Source: Candidatus Zipacnadia bacterium (lineage in GTDB: Bacteria > Armatimonadota > Zipacnadia > Zipacnadales > Zipacnadaceae). From it: a DNA stretch of 10,825 nt. The position numbers and the translations under genes were made by a program. Position 1 is the first letter of the stretch. Each line of letters begins with the position of its first letter. This document shows, piece by piece, positions 1-5,816 of the stretch. The stretch spans positions 1 through 10,825 of the forward strand of contig JALGTI010000120.1 of the NCBI GenBank assembly GCA_029821455.1, given 5' to 3'. Below the pieces are notes generated by a model. The model worked only from the letters and a program-made list of their open reading frames with translations. It ran no database searches and was not told the origin of the DNA.

Positions 1-612
1 TGTGTCCACCGCTTCATCGCCGACTTCTATCGGCAGCCTTTCGAGACCGACGAGGACGAAGAGCGAATCCGGCGCTTGTGCGAGGCCGCAGGTGTGACCG
101 CCGAGGAGGATCAACAGCGTATTGGGCACTTGGTGGCAGCGTTCCGGGGCAGTCGCTGGGCGGAGCTGCGACCACCGCCGGATGCCGCCGAGCGGGAGGT
201 GCGACTGGTTTATCAACTCAATCCTCCCGTAGAACTGCGCGGCCGCATTGACCTGCTGGTCTCTGAGCCTAACGCCCAGATTGTTGACTTCAAGACGAAT
301 CGCTACCTATCACCCGAGGCTTTGGAGAAGTATGCCCTGCAAATGACTATCTACTACGCTGCACTGCGTTCAGAGGGGATCGAGGAGCAGGCTGCGCCGC
401 TGATAGTACACCTGCAACCGGAGGGCATCGAGGCGCACGCAGTTGATGAAGGCTCGATCCAAACGCAGACCCACCTGCTTCAAGAACTTGTCACTGAGTT
501 GGCCGAAGTGGTGCAAGGGGGTCAGATACCAGCGCGTTTTCCGGACGCGCCGTGCGATGATTGCCCCTACTTGCCTGTTTGCCCAGTCACACCGAGAGAC
601 CCTTGCTCATAG
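1..612 (+). CDS. C-terminal part of an AddA/RecB-type helicase-nuclease (5' end outside window)
   Basis: The frame is open from the first base and ends with TAG at 610-612, giving 203 visible residues; the real start lies to the left. The residues form a PD-(D/E)XK nuclease of the RecB/AddA kind: a VH near the start, the metal-binding Asp84 in GRIDLL, Asp96 and Lys98 in IVDFKTNR, and a QMTIYYAAL helix matching the family's Q-x3-Y motif. Such domains end UvrD-like helicases that resect double-strand breaks for recombination. At the C-terminus is C185-x2-C188-x5-C194, the three-cysteine cluster that with one upstream Cys holds a 4Fe-4S cluster in AddB, Cas4 and related nucleases. AddA itself usually lacks it, so the exact subfamily is uncertain. 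The helicase part is not visible, and a stand-alone RecB-like nuclease cannot be excluded. Confidence 0.8.
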   Translation, partial: CVHRFIADFYRQPFETDEDEERIRRLCEAAGVTAEEDQQRIGHLVAAFRGSRWAELRPPPDAAEREVRLVYQLNPPVELRGRIDLLVSEPNAQIVDFKTNRYLSPEALEKYALQMTIYYAALRSEGIEEQAAPLIVHLQPEGIEAHAVDEGSIQTQTHLLQELVTELAEVVQGGQIPARFPDAPCDDCPYLPVCPVTPRDPCS

Positions 613-629
613 CAGGCTGTGAGCCGTGG

Positions 630-648
630 CGCAGGCGTCTCGCCTGCG
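630..648. repeat. Small palindromic repeat (perfect 8-bp arms)
   Basis: CGCAGGCG at 630-637 and CGCCTGCG at 641-648 form a perfect inverted repeat around TCT. It lies 18 bp after the nuclease stop and is preceded by GTGGCG, as in the related element at 10553. There is no T-run, so it is not a standard terminator, although it could protect a transcript 3' end. It is one of six similar elements in the window. Confidence 0.7.
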
Positions 649-673
649 AAATCCTAACGAGGCGCGCGCCTGT

Positions 674-692
674 CGCCCGCGCAGCGCGGGCG
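674..692. repeat. Small palindromic repeat (perfect 9-bp arms)
   Basis: CGCCCGCGC at 674-682 and GCGCGGGCG at 684-692 are exact inverted copies around a single A. The 3' flank GGGCGTCTTAC (to 698) recurs on the opposite strand at the 5079-5099 element, which shows that the two belong to one family. No coding potential is seen between 613 and 786. Confidence 0.7.
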
Positions 693-720
693 TCTTACGC
701 GTAGTCATTGTCCTGAGCGT

Positions 721-784
721 TATTCCCCCTCCCTACTTGCCCTGAGCCTGCCGAAGGGTAGAGGAGGGGGCCAGCGGGTAGGTA
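721..784. repeat. Long hairpin repeat, copy A
   Basis: CCCCCTCC (725-732) plus CTAC (733-736) pair with GTAG (758-761) plus GGAGGGGG (763-770), with A762 bulged. The loop carries the core CCCTGAGCCTGCCGAAGGG (740-758). The outer flanks TATTCCCCCTC and GAGGGGGCCAG...GTAGGT recur at 2615-2677, where the core is inverted. It sits between the convergent ends of the nuclease gene and the prepilin gene. Confidence 0.75.
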
Positions 785-786
785 GT

Positions 787-1443
787 TCACTCATCCCCTG
801 CCTCAAGTGACCATTCTCCGTCAGAGGCATCATGGGCTGAGCGCCACTTGGCGTGCCCGTCCACGTACAGCGCATTGTATCCGCCGTGGTGGCGGTCCTC
901 AGCCAGGCTAGTTATCGGCCACCGCCAGTCACCACTGTCGCTGGCGCCGATGTCCCAGGGCGTGGGGTGACCTGGCTCGCGCTCATCAGCCGGATCGGTC
1001 TCCGCAATGCAGATGGTCTGGGCGGGGCTGAAGATCATCGCCGCCTGTACGCCACTGCAGCCGAGTTCAAAGCGTCCATCCCCAGGCAACTTGTCATAGC
1101 AGTTCATCCCGTAGTTGCGCAGAATGGGCGTCTGAATGGCCTCGGACGGGCAGTACCAGACCTGGAGATTGTGGACATTGGGGTGCAGGGCATCCCAGTA
1201 GTAGTAATAGCCTCCGCCTGGCATCTCTACCCAGCGCGCGGGGAAGCGGCCATCGTAGTCCGACACGTACATCTCCAGGGCCAGGCCGATTTGCTTGAGG
1301 TTAGAAAGGCAACTCGTCGCCTGAGCCTTCGCCCGCGCCCTCGCAAACACGGGCATAAGGATGCCCGCCAGTATCGCAATGATGGCGATAACCACGAGCA
1401 GTTCGATGAGCGTGAAGCCACCCGCCCGGCGCGCGCACGTCAC
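787..1443 (-). CDS. Type IV prepilin-like (pseudopilin) secreted protein with H-X9-DG C-terminus
   Basis: The product is 218 aa. Residues 1-9 are a short basic leader ending in Gly-Gly. FTLIELLVVIAIIAILAGI follows, with Glu at +5 of the mature protein: the type III signal cut and N-methylated by a PilD-like peptidase. The mature helix leads into MPVFARARAKAQATSCLSNLKQIGLAL, typical of the expanded pseudopilin families of Armatimonadota and Planctomycetes. The C-terminus has H-H-G-G-Y-N-A-L-Y-V-D-G, the H-X9-DG signature of these proteins. The GTG start at 1443-1441 overlaps the queC stop in the tetranucleotide GTGA, so its translation is probably coupled to queC; I see no good ribosome binding site of its own. 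The globular part is presumably exposed outside the membrane. The substrate or partner is unknown, and the operon link to queuosine genes is probably incidental. Confidence 0.88.
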   Translation of the reverse strand: MTCARRAGGFTLIELLVVIAIIAILAGILMPVFARARAKAQATSCLSNLKQIGLALEMYVSDYDGRFPARWVEMPGGGYYYYWDALHPNVHNLQVWYCPSEAIQTPILRNYGMNCYDKLPGDGRFELGCSGVQAAMIFSPAQTICIAETDPADEREPGHPTPWDIGASDSGDWRWPITSLAEDRHHGGYNALYVDGHAKWRSAHDASDGEWSLEAGDE

Positions 1444-2147
1444 GGCATCACACCGTCCGCCGTATCATCTCGCCGCCGCTGCCATTCGTCCCACAGCCCT
1501 GCCACGTTCAGCGCCTTCCGCAGCCGCAGGCACGATTCGCACCTCATACAATGCTCCTGGCCACCATCGTAGCAACTCCAGATCGCCGCGAGCGGTGCTC
1601 CAAGCCGCATGCCCAACTCGACGATTTCGCACTTGGTCAGGTTGATGGTGGGCGAAATCACCTCAACTCGGGTCTGGGTAGACAATTCGAGGGCGCGATT
1701 GGTAGCCGCGAGGAAGGCGGCGGAATTGTCAGGGAACTGGGCGGCCTCCTCAGTGTTGAAGCCGACCACGACGAGCTGGCAGTCCAGTGCCTCGCAGAAA
1801 GCGGCGGCAATGTTCACGAAAACACCATTGCGGTTAGGACCCCACACCGCCTGACTCGTCTGCTCGCTGAGGGCAGCTTCACCCATTAGCTCGATCTCGG
1901 GCTCTGGGAGACTCTGAGAGAGGTCGGTCAGGGCACTGTGGCCCAGTTTGCCCAGCCACTGCAGCTTGACCAGATGGTGCGGGCAGCCCAGTTGCGCACA
2001 GATGGCCAGAGCCGCCTGGCACTCGCGAGCCGCGGCCCGCTGGCCATAGTCAAAGGTCAGCGCCAGCGCGATCTCGTACTCGCGGCTAGCCGCCCAGGTT
2101 GCTACCGTCGAATCTAGCCCCCCTGACAGCAACGCCACCGCCCGCAT
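1440..2147 (-). CDS. queC: 7-cyano-7-deazaguanine synthase QueC
   Basis: The 235-aa product has the usual length for QueC. This ATP-dependent enzyme converts 7-carboxy-7-deazaguanine and ammonia into preQ0, the precursor of queuosine in tRNA wobble positions. The N-terminus carries the PP-loop SGGLDS at residues 8-13, which binds ATP pyrophosphate. The C-terminal zinc site is complete: Cys192, Cys200, Cys203 and Cys206 in CYDGGQEHCMRCESC. The ATG at 2147 has a strong AGGAGG at 2154-2159 (minus strand), inside the end of queD; the queD stop TAG is one base upstream of this ATG. The gene overlaps the downstream prepilin start by GTGA. Everything indicates one transcript queD-queC-prepilin. No queE or folE is visible nearby, so the pathway must be completed elsewhere. 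Confidence 0.96.
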   Translation of the reverse strand: MRAVALLSGGLDSTVATWAASREYEIALALTFDYGQRAAARECQAALAICAQLGCPHHLVKLQWLGKLGHSALTDLSQSLPEPEIELMGEAALSEQTSQAVWGPNRNGVFVNIAAAFCEALDCQLVVVGFNTEEAAQFPDNSAAFLAATNRALELSTQTRVEVISPTINLTKCEIVELGMRLGAPLAAIWSCYDGGQEHCMRCESCLRLRKALNVAGLWDEWQRRRDDTADGVMP

Positions 2148-2148
2148 C

Positions 2149-2520
2149 CTAATCCTCCTGATATGTCGCCACAGAGCTGTCCGACTCCCACACCTTCACC
2201 CGCTTCACCGACCCCGGTTGGTTCGCCAAACCTTCGGCAACCTGGTTGTAGATATACCTGGCCAGGTTCTCGCTGGTGGGGTTCACCTCAGCAAACGCAT
2301 CCAGGTCATTGAGGTACTGATGGTCGAATGCGTCAATAACGCGGTCGCACAGCGCCTTCAATTCCCCGAAGTCCATCAACATCTCGTGCTCGTCAAGCTG
2401 TTCGCCGGCGACAGTAACCTGCACCTTGTAGTTGTGACCATGCAGGCGGGCACAGGGCCCCTCGTAATCTCGCAAGCAGTGAGCGGCAGAGAAACTGCGC
2501 TCCACAGTCAGTTCATACAT
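2149..2520 (-). CDS. queD: 6-carboxy-5,6,7,8-tetrahydropterin synthase QueD
   Basis: A 123-aa member of the 6-pyruvoyl-tetrahydropterin synthase fold. QueD turns 7,8-dihydroneopterin triphosphate into 6-carboxytetrahydropterin, the step before QueE. The zinc ligands His14, His27 and His29 and the nucleophile Cys23 are in place (C-x3-HGH). Asp66-His67 in FDHQYLND completes the catalytic dyad, PTSENLA is the conserved helix start, and Glu112 in VWESDSS anchors the pterin. The presence of Cys23 argues for QueD rather than a eukaryote-type PTPS. The ATG at 2520 is preceded only by a weak GGTGGT-type ribosome site, but no upstream in-frame start fits better. It is the first gene of the queD-queC-prepilin unit; I could not identify a convincing promoter in 2521-2680. 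Confidence 0.95.
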   Translation of the reverse strand: MYELTVERSFSAAHCLRDYEGPCARLHGHNYKVQVTVAGEQLDEHEMLMDFGELKALCDRVIDAFDHQYLNDLDAFAEVNPTSENLARYIYNQVAEGLANQPGSVKRVKVWESDSSVATYQED

Positions 2521-2614
2521 ATTGGCTTCACCACCGACATTCTTCGCCGCCGGGTAAGCTGTTCCTTCTACCCGAACGTCTGGGGAGTACGTCCTTCGTC
2601 CACCAACTGATCCC

Positions 2615-2677
2615 TATTCCCCCTCGCTTCCCTTCGGCTGGCTCAGGGCGAGCAGGGAGGGGGCCAGGGAGTAGGTT
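2615..2677. repeat. Long hairpin repeat, copy B (core inverted relative to copy A)
   Basis: It starts TATTCCCCCTC and ends GGGAGGGGGCCAG...GTAGGT, as copy A at 721-784 does. The core CCCTTCGGCTGGCTCAGGG (2630-2648) is the reverse complement of copy A's core with one change. CTCGC (2623-2627) pairs with GCGAG (2648-2652), and CCCCC (2619-2623) can pair with the GGGGG at 2659-2663. The stem bases differ from copy A but still pair, so the structure is conserved rather than the exact sequence. It lies between the pnp terminator and queD. Confidence 0.75.
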
Positions 2678-2681
2678 GCAT

Positions 2682-2716
2682 CACCAAACAACGAGCCGAA
2701 GCAATCGCTCCGGCTC
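2682..2716 (-). terminator. Rho-independent terminator after pnp
   Basis: On the minus strand GAGCCGGAGC (2716-2707), loop GATT, then GCTTCGGCTC (2702-2693) form a 10-bp stem with one G-U pair, followed by the T-rich tail GTTGTTTGGT. It begins 77 bp beyond the pnp stop. This would separate rpsO-pnp from the queD operon, though the T-tract is interrupted and some read-through is plausible. Confidence 0.7.
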
Positions 2717-2792
2717 AGGGTATCTGATGTCGTTATTGTGTGGCAGCAAAGCAATGGATCGGTAGACGAGACGCACATCGCAGTTACAGGCG

Positions 2793-4994
2793 CTAGTGTC
2801 GCCTCTTGTCACGCGTGTAAGGCTGGCCGCGTTCTTCCCTTTCATCCCTGCGATTCCGGCTACCGCCACCTCCCCTATTTCCCCGATCACCGCCACTCCG
2901 ACCACCTCCGCCTCCTGTCCGTGGCAGCAGCTCCTTGCGGCTCACGCGGACCTTGCCCTCGTCATCAACCTCAATCACCTTAACCTGCACCTCATCCCCC
3001 ACCTTCACCACATCCTCAGTCTTATCCACATGCTCCCAGGCCAGGTGGGAGATATGCAACAGGGCCTCGCGTCCGGGTACAAGCTCTACAAAGGCCCCGA
3101 ACGGCACGGTGCTGACGACCCTGGCGGTGAAGACCTCCCCGACCTCAATCTCCCGTGTCATCTCAAGGATGGCGTCGCGGCACTTGTCCACCTTCTCAGC
3201 ATCCTGGCCGAAGATCATGACCATACCGTCATCCTCCACGTCAATCTCCACCTCGTACTCATCCTGAAAACCCCGGATGACCTTGCCGCCCGGTCCGATG
3301 ATAAGGCCAATTTTCTCGCGGTCAATCTTGATCGCTTCCATGCGCGGCGCATACGGCGACAGCTCTGTTCTGGGCGCTGCTATGGCCTCTTCCATAATGT
3401 CCAGAATCTGCATTCGGGCTTCCCTGGCCTGCACCAGAGCCTCGCGCAGGATTTCAGTCGGCAGCCCCTGCACCTTCATATCCAGGTGCAGAGCGTTGAT
3501 TCCAGCACGAGTCCCCGCGACCTTGAAGTCCATATGCCCGGCATGGTCCTCCAGGCCTTGTATATCCGTCAGGGTCGCATAGCGCTCCGGCCCTTCATAT
3601 ACCAAGCCGACTGAAACCCCTGCCACCGGCTCTCTGATCGGCACGCCCGCATCCATCAGCGATAGGCTGGCGGCGCAGACGCTGGCCATCGAAGACGAGC
3701 CATTGCTTTCCAGCACTTCCGAGACCAGCCGGATTGTGTAGGCAAACTCCTCCTCAGCGGGCAGCAGGCATTCGAGGGCTTTCTGGGCCAAATGACCGTG
3801 CCCAATCTCACGCCGGCCCGGCCCACGCAGCGCCCGTGTCTCGCCTACGCAAAATGGGGGGAAGTTGTAATGATGCATAAACCGGGTATACTCTTCTTCC
3901 TCGAGGGTGCGCACCATTCGCTGGTCACGCACTGCTCCCAGGGTGGCAATGGTCGCCACCTGGGTCTCCCCCCGTGTGAACAGTCCCGAACCGTGCGCCC
4001 GTGGCAGCAGTCCCACATCGCAGCTAATCGGCCGCAGTTCTCCCAGCTCCCGCCCATCTACTCGCCGCTTCTCATCCAGCACGATGCTGCGCATATGTTG
4101 CTTGATGATCTCCTCAATTACCGCCTTGACGTCTCGCTCTGCACCCGGATATTGCTCCTCTAACGCCTCGCTCAGTTCGACGATGAGCTCGTCGAACATC
4201 TGCGAACGGGTGCTCTTATCCATTTCTTCTGTAGCCTGACAGATTCGCTCGTAGGCGCGGGAGCGCACCTCCTCCACCACTTCAGCTCTCGGCTCCCAGA
4301 TCGGATAGTCACCCTTCGGCTTGCCAGCTTTTTCTCGGAGTTCCTCAATCATCTCAACAATCGGCTGGCAAGCCTCTTCTGCCATCACCGTTGCCTCAAC
4401 TACCACGTCCTCGGGCACCGAGTCGCCCTCCAACTCCACCATCACTATCCCATCGCTCGTGGCAACCACCAGCAGGTCCAGATTGCTCTCTTCCAACTGC
4501 TCAAACGAGGGGTTCAGTGTTAGCTCCCCATCCACGAAGCCAACCTGGGCAGCTCCGAACGGCCCCTCAAACGGCACGCTGGACAGATGCAGGGCCGCCG
4601 AAGCGCCGATGAGGGCCGCCAACTGCGCCGAATGGGCAGTCTCGGCAGACAATGGCAGAGCAATTATCTGCACATCGTTGCGCAGCCCCTGTGGAAGCAG
4701 CGGCCGGATCGGGCGGTCTATCTTGCGGCAGATGAGGGTTGCTTCCTCGGAGGGTCTCCCCTCGCGCTTGAAAAAGCCGCCCGGAATCCGCCCCACAGCA
4801 TACATCTTTTCCTCAAAGTCAACCCGCAGCGGCAGGAAGTCAGCGTCTATCGGCTCCGGCGAGACGCCCACGGTTACTAACACCACGGTATCGCCGTAGC
4901 GGACCAACACCGCCGCGTCAGCCTGTCTGGCCAGTCGCCCTGTCTCAATACTCAGCGGGCAACCCGCAAAGTCACGCATCACACTATGTACCAT
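2793..4994 (-). CDS. pnp: Polyribonucleotide nucleotidyltransferase (PNPase)
   Basis: The 733-aa length is usual for bacterial PNPase, the trimeric phosphorolytic 3'-5' exoribonuclease of the RNA degradosome. The order is: first RNase PH domain (about 14-145), helical linker, second RNase PH domain (about 325-540), KH domain with GPGG (about 556-615), S1 domain (619-688), and a Gly/Arg-rich basic tail (689-733) likely to add RNA affinity. The catalytic Asp pair is Asp477 and Asp483 in TDIQGLED (Asp486 and Asp492 in E. coli). Directly after it, the near-universal GDMDFK reads GHMDFK, with His487 from an unambiguous CAT codon. The ATG at 4994 has AGAGGAG at 5009-5003, 8 bases away. It follows rpsO by 284 bp on the same strand, the classical rpsO-pnp order, and probably shares its promoter at 5772-5800. 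Confidence 0.97.
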   Translation of the reverse strand: MVHSVMRDFAGCPLSIETGRLARQADAAVLVRYGDTVVLVTVGVSPEPIDADFLPLRVDFEEKMYAVGRIPGGFFKREGRPSEEATLICRKIDRPIRPLLPQGLRNDVQIIALPLSAETAHSAQLAALIGASAALHLSSVPFEGPFGAAQVGFVDGELTLNPSFEQLEESNLDLLVVATSDGIVMVELEGDSVPEDVVVEATVMAEEACQPIVEMIEELREKAGKPKGDYPIWEPRAEVVEEVRSRAYERICQATEEMDKSTRSQMFDELIVELSEALEEQYPGAERDVKAVIEEIIKQHMRSIVLDEKRRVDGRELGELRPISCDVGLLPRAHGSGLFTRGETQVATIATLGAVRDQRMVRTLEEEEYTRFMHHYNFPPFCVGETRALRGPGRREIGHGHLAQKALECLLPAEEEFAYTIRLVSEVLESNGSSSMASVCAASLSLMDAGVPIREPVAGVSVGLVYEGPERYATLTDIQGLEDHAGHMDFKVAGTRAGINALHLDMKVQGLPTEILREALVQAREARMQILDIMEEAIAAPRTELSPYAPRMEAIKIDREKIGLIIGPGGKVIRGFQDEYEVEIDVEDDGMVMIFGQDAEKVDKCRDAILEMTREIEVGEVFTARVVSTVPFGAFVELVPGREALLHISHLAWEHVDKTEDVVKVGDEVQVKVIEVDDEGKVRVSRKELLPRTGGGGGRSGGDRGNRGGGGSRNRRDEREERGQPYTRDKRRH

Positions 4995-5078
4995 TAGTCA
5001 GTCTCCTCTGGCGATGGCAAGGGACAACTCCGAGGAATACGGAGGAAGCAGGGAAAACAGAGGGTGAAGCAGGTAAGA

Positions 5079-5099
5079 CGCCCGGCCAAGGACCGGGCG
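5079..5099. repeat. Small palindromic repeat (7-bp arms) in the pnp leader
   Basis: CGCCCGG at 5079-5085 and CCGGGCG at 5093-5099 flank the loop CCAAGGA. On the minus strand it reads into GGGCGTCTTAC, the same flank as the element at 674-692, so it is an oppositely oriented relative. In the pnp transcript it would form a stable hairpin about 70 bases before the ribosome binding site. Confidence 0.65.
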
Positions 5100-5124
5100 C
5101 ACTACATCAGGTGACAGATTGCAC

Positions 5125-5154
5125 GGTAGCGGCAGACAGCCTCACTGCCAGACC
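5125..5154 (-). promoter_or_regulatory. Candidate hairpin in pnp leader
   Basis: GGCAG (5131-5135) and CTGCC (5145-5149) can pair around a 9-base loop, with GGT (5125-5127) and ACC (5152-5154) extending the stem past an internal loop. It lies midway between the rpsO stop and the pnp start. It is a weaker structure than the palindrome at 5079-5099, and a processing role is only suggested by the analogy with E. coli pnp. Confidence 0.3.
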
Positions 5155-5278
5155 TGCCTCCAGCCCCTGCTTTCCCTGTTTCCCCGGGATTCCCAAGAGT
5201 ACTCCAACCATCGCTGTTTTAGGTTCTTTGGGGCATAGCCGATAACTCGGCCCTCTGCCCTCAACAATACTGTATCCG

Positions 5279-5548
5279 CTAGCGCCGCAAGCCCAAGTCA
5301 GACAGGATTGCGCGATAGCGGTTTATGTCCTTAGCCTGCAGGTAGTTGAGAAATCTGCGCCGCTGGCCTACCATCTTCAACAGCCCACGCCGCGAGTGAT
5401 GGTCCTTCGGGTGCTGCTGCAGATGCTCCGTCAGATACTCAATGCGCCCGGTCAGGAGCGCAATTTGCACTTCCGCCGAACCCGTGTCACCGTCATGCTG
5501 CTTGAACTTGTCAATTATCCCTTGCTTATCGGCCTTGGTGAGGGCCAT
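5279..5548 (-). CDS. rpsO: 30S ribosomal protein S15
   Basis: The product is 89 aa, the standard S15 length, beginning MALTKADKQ. Family hallmarks are HDGDTGSAEVQIALLT, the H-x2-DHHSRRGLLKMVGQRR segment that contacts 16S rRNA helices 20-22, and FLNYLQAKDINRY near the end. S15 is a primary binder of the platform of the small subunit. I chose ATG 5548 over the in-frame GTG at 5557 because GAGGTG at 5562-5557 sits 6 bases before the ATG and would overlap the GTG; it also restores the canonical length. Transcription probably starts near 5765, leaving a leader of about 217 bases, in keeping with S15 autoregulation through its own mRNA in several bacteria. pnp follows on the same strand. Confidence 0.96.
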   Translation of the reverse strand: MALTKADKQGIIDKFKQHDGDTGSAEVQIALLTGRIEYLTEHLQQHPKDHHSRRGLLKMVGQRRRFLNYLQAKDINRYRAILSDLGLRR

Positions 5549-5579
5549 CTGTGCCACCTCTGATTATCCTTACAACTGC

Positions 5580-5600
5580 GCCGGGGGTGGTAGGCCCGGC
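5580..5600 (-). promoter_or_regulatory. Hairpin just upstream of rpsO, candidate S15 operator
   Basis: GCCGGG at 5580-5585 and CCCGGC at 5595-5600 are perfect 6-bp arms with a 9-base loop. The helix ends 17 bases before GAGGTG, the rpsO ribosome site. This is where ribosomal-protein operators usually sit; no sequence-specific S15 motif could be confirmed by eye. Confidence 0.3.
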
Positions 5601-5640
5601 CAGCCGCTGCCACATCCGTGAGGTAGTCGCAAAAACCCGG

Positions 5641-5675
5641 GTAGCGCAGGCTGCCAGCCTGCCAAACACCGCTAC
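5641..5675. repeat. Small palindromic repeat in rpsO leader
   Basis: GCAGGCT (5646-5652), loop GCC, AGCCTGC (5656-5662) form 7-bp arms. GTAGC (5641-5645) and GCTAC (5671-5675) add an outer stem. The GTAGCGCAGGCTGCCAGCC layout matches the other small repeats (630, 10559). On the minus strand CCGGGTTTTT follows, so this copy might have been recruited as an attenuator for rpsO. Confidence 0.6.
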
Positions 5676-5771
5676 TCTTGCAATTGCCCGCCTCGGTAAT
5701 AAGAAGCCTCTGCCCGCGAAAACCGGTGGATGGGCGGCTTTCCCAGCCAGAGGGCCTGCGGCAGTGACAAC

Positions 5772-5800
5772 ATCATACCACACTAGGCCTCATTTGTAAA
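5772..5800 (-). promoter_or_regulatory. Sigma70-type promoter for rpsO-pnp
   Basis: On the minus strand TTTACA (5800-5795) is followed by exactly 17 bases and then TATGAT (5777-5772). TGG directly before the -10 supplies an extended -10 element. Both hexamers are one mismatch from consensus. The start would fall near 5765. It begins 17 bases after the stop of the secreted-protein gene, so rpsO-pnp need not depend on that gene's transcription. Confidence 0.75.
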
Positions 5801-5816
5801 CCGCACCCAGCTTGTG

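Larger units (their letters stand above)
4995..5278 (-). other. rpsO-pnp intercistronic region
   Basis: These 284 bases have no convincing ORF. They hold the pnp ribosome binding site (5009-5003), a GC-rich palindrome (5079-5099) and a hairpin (5125-5154). I found no good sigma70 promoter pair here. In enterobacteria the same interval carries the RNase III hairpin through which PNPase represses itself; the hairpins here could serve the same purpose, which is inference from position only. Confidence 0.5.
5549..5765 (-). promoter_or_regulatory. Long structured 5' leader of rpsO
   Basis: Between the predicted transcription start (~5765) and the rpsO ATG there is no ORF worth calling, but several strong helices are possible. 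GTAGCG (complement of 5670-5675) and CGCTAC (complement of 5641-5646) enclose the palindrome at 5646-5662, and five T follow at 5635-5631 after CCGGG, which could act as a weak attenuator. Closer to the start, CCCGGC (5595-5600) pairs with GCCGGG (5580-5585). Bacterial S15 leaders bind S15 through short GC/GU-rich stems near the ribosome site; the last hairpin is the best candidate for such an operator. This is inference from structure and position. Confidence 0.45.

Noticed and set aside
625..700. CRISPR array
   Set aside because: The short palindromes are not regularly spaced direct repeats and there are no spacers or cas genes.
721..770. Terminator for the nuclease or prepilin gene
   Set aside because: The hairpin is strong, but neither strand has a T-tract after it, and the sequence recurs as a repeat at 2615-2677.
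853..1572. A 239-codon plus-strand ORF opposite the prepilin and queC
   Set aside because: It lies antisense to two well-supported genes, its protein resembles no family I know, and it has no ribosome site.
2681..2905. A 74-codon minus-strand ORF at the end of pnp
   Set aside because: It overlaps the Gly/Arg-rich pnp tail in another frame, and its Gly/Val/Ala composition is a by-product of that repeat-like DNA; it also covers the terminator.
2796..3614. A 272-codon plus-strand ORF inside pnp
   Set aside because: It is antisense to conserved KH, S1 and catalytic regions and is explained by the GC-rich codon pattern of pnp.
4995..5816. tRNA or other structured RNA gene around rpsO
   Set aside because: I looked for a cloverleaf with GTTCRA and matching acceptor arms and found none; the hairpins are explained as leader or repeat structures.
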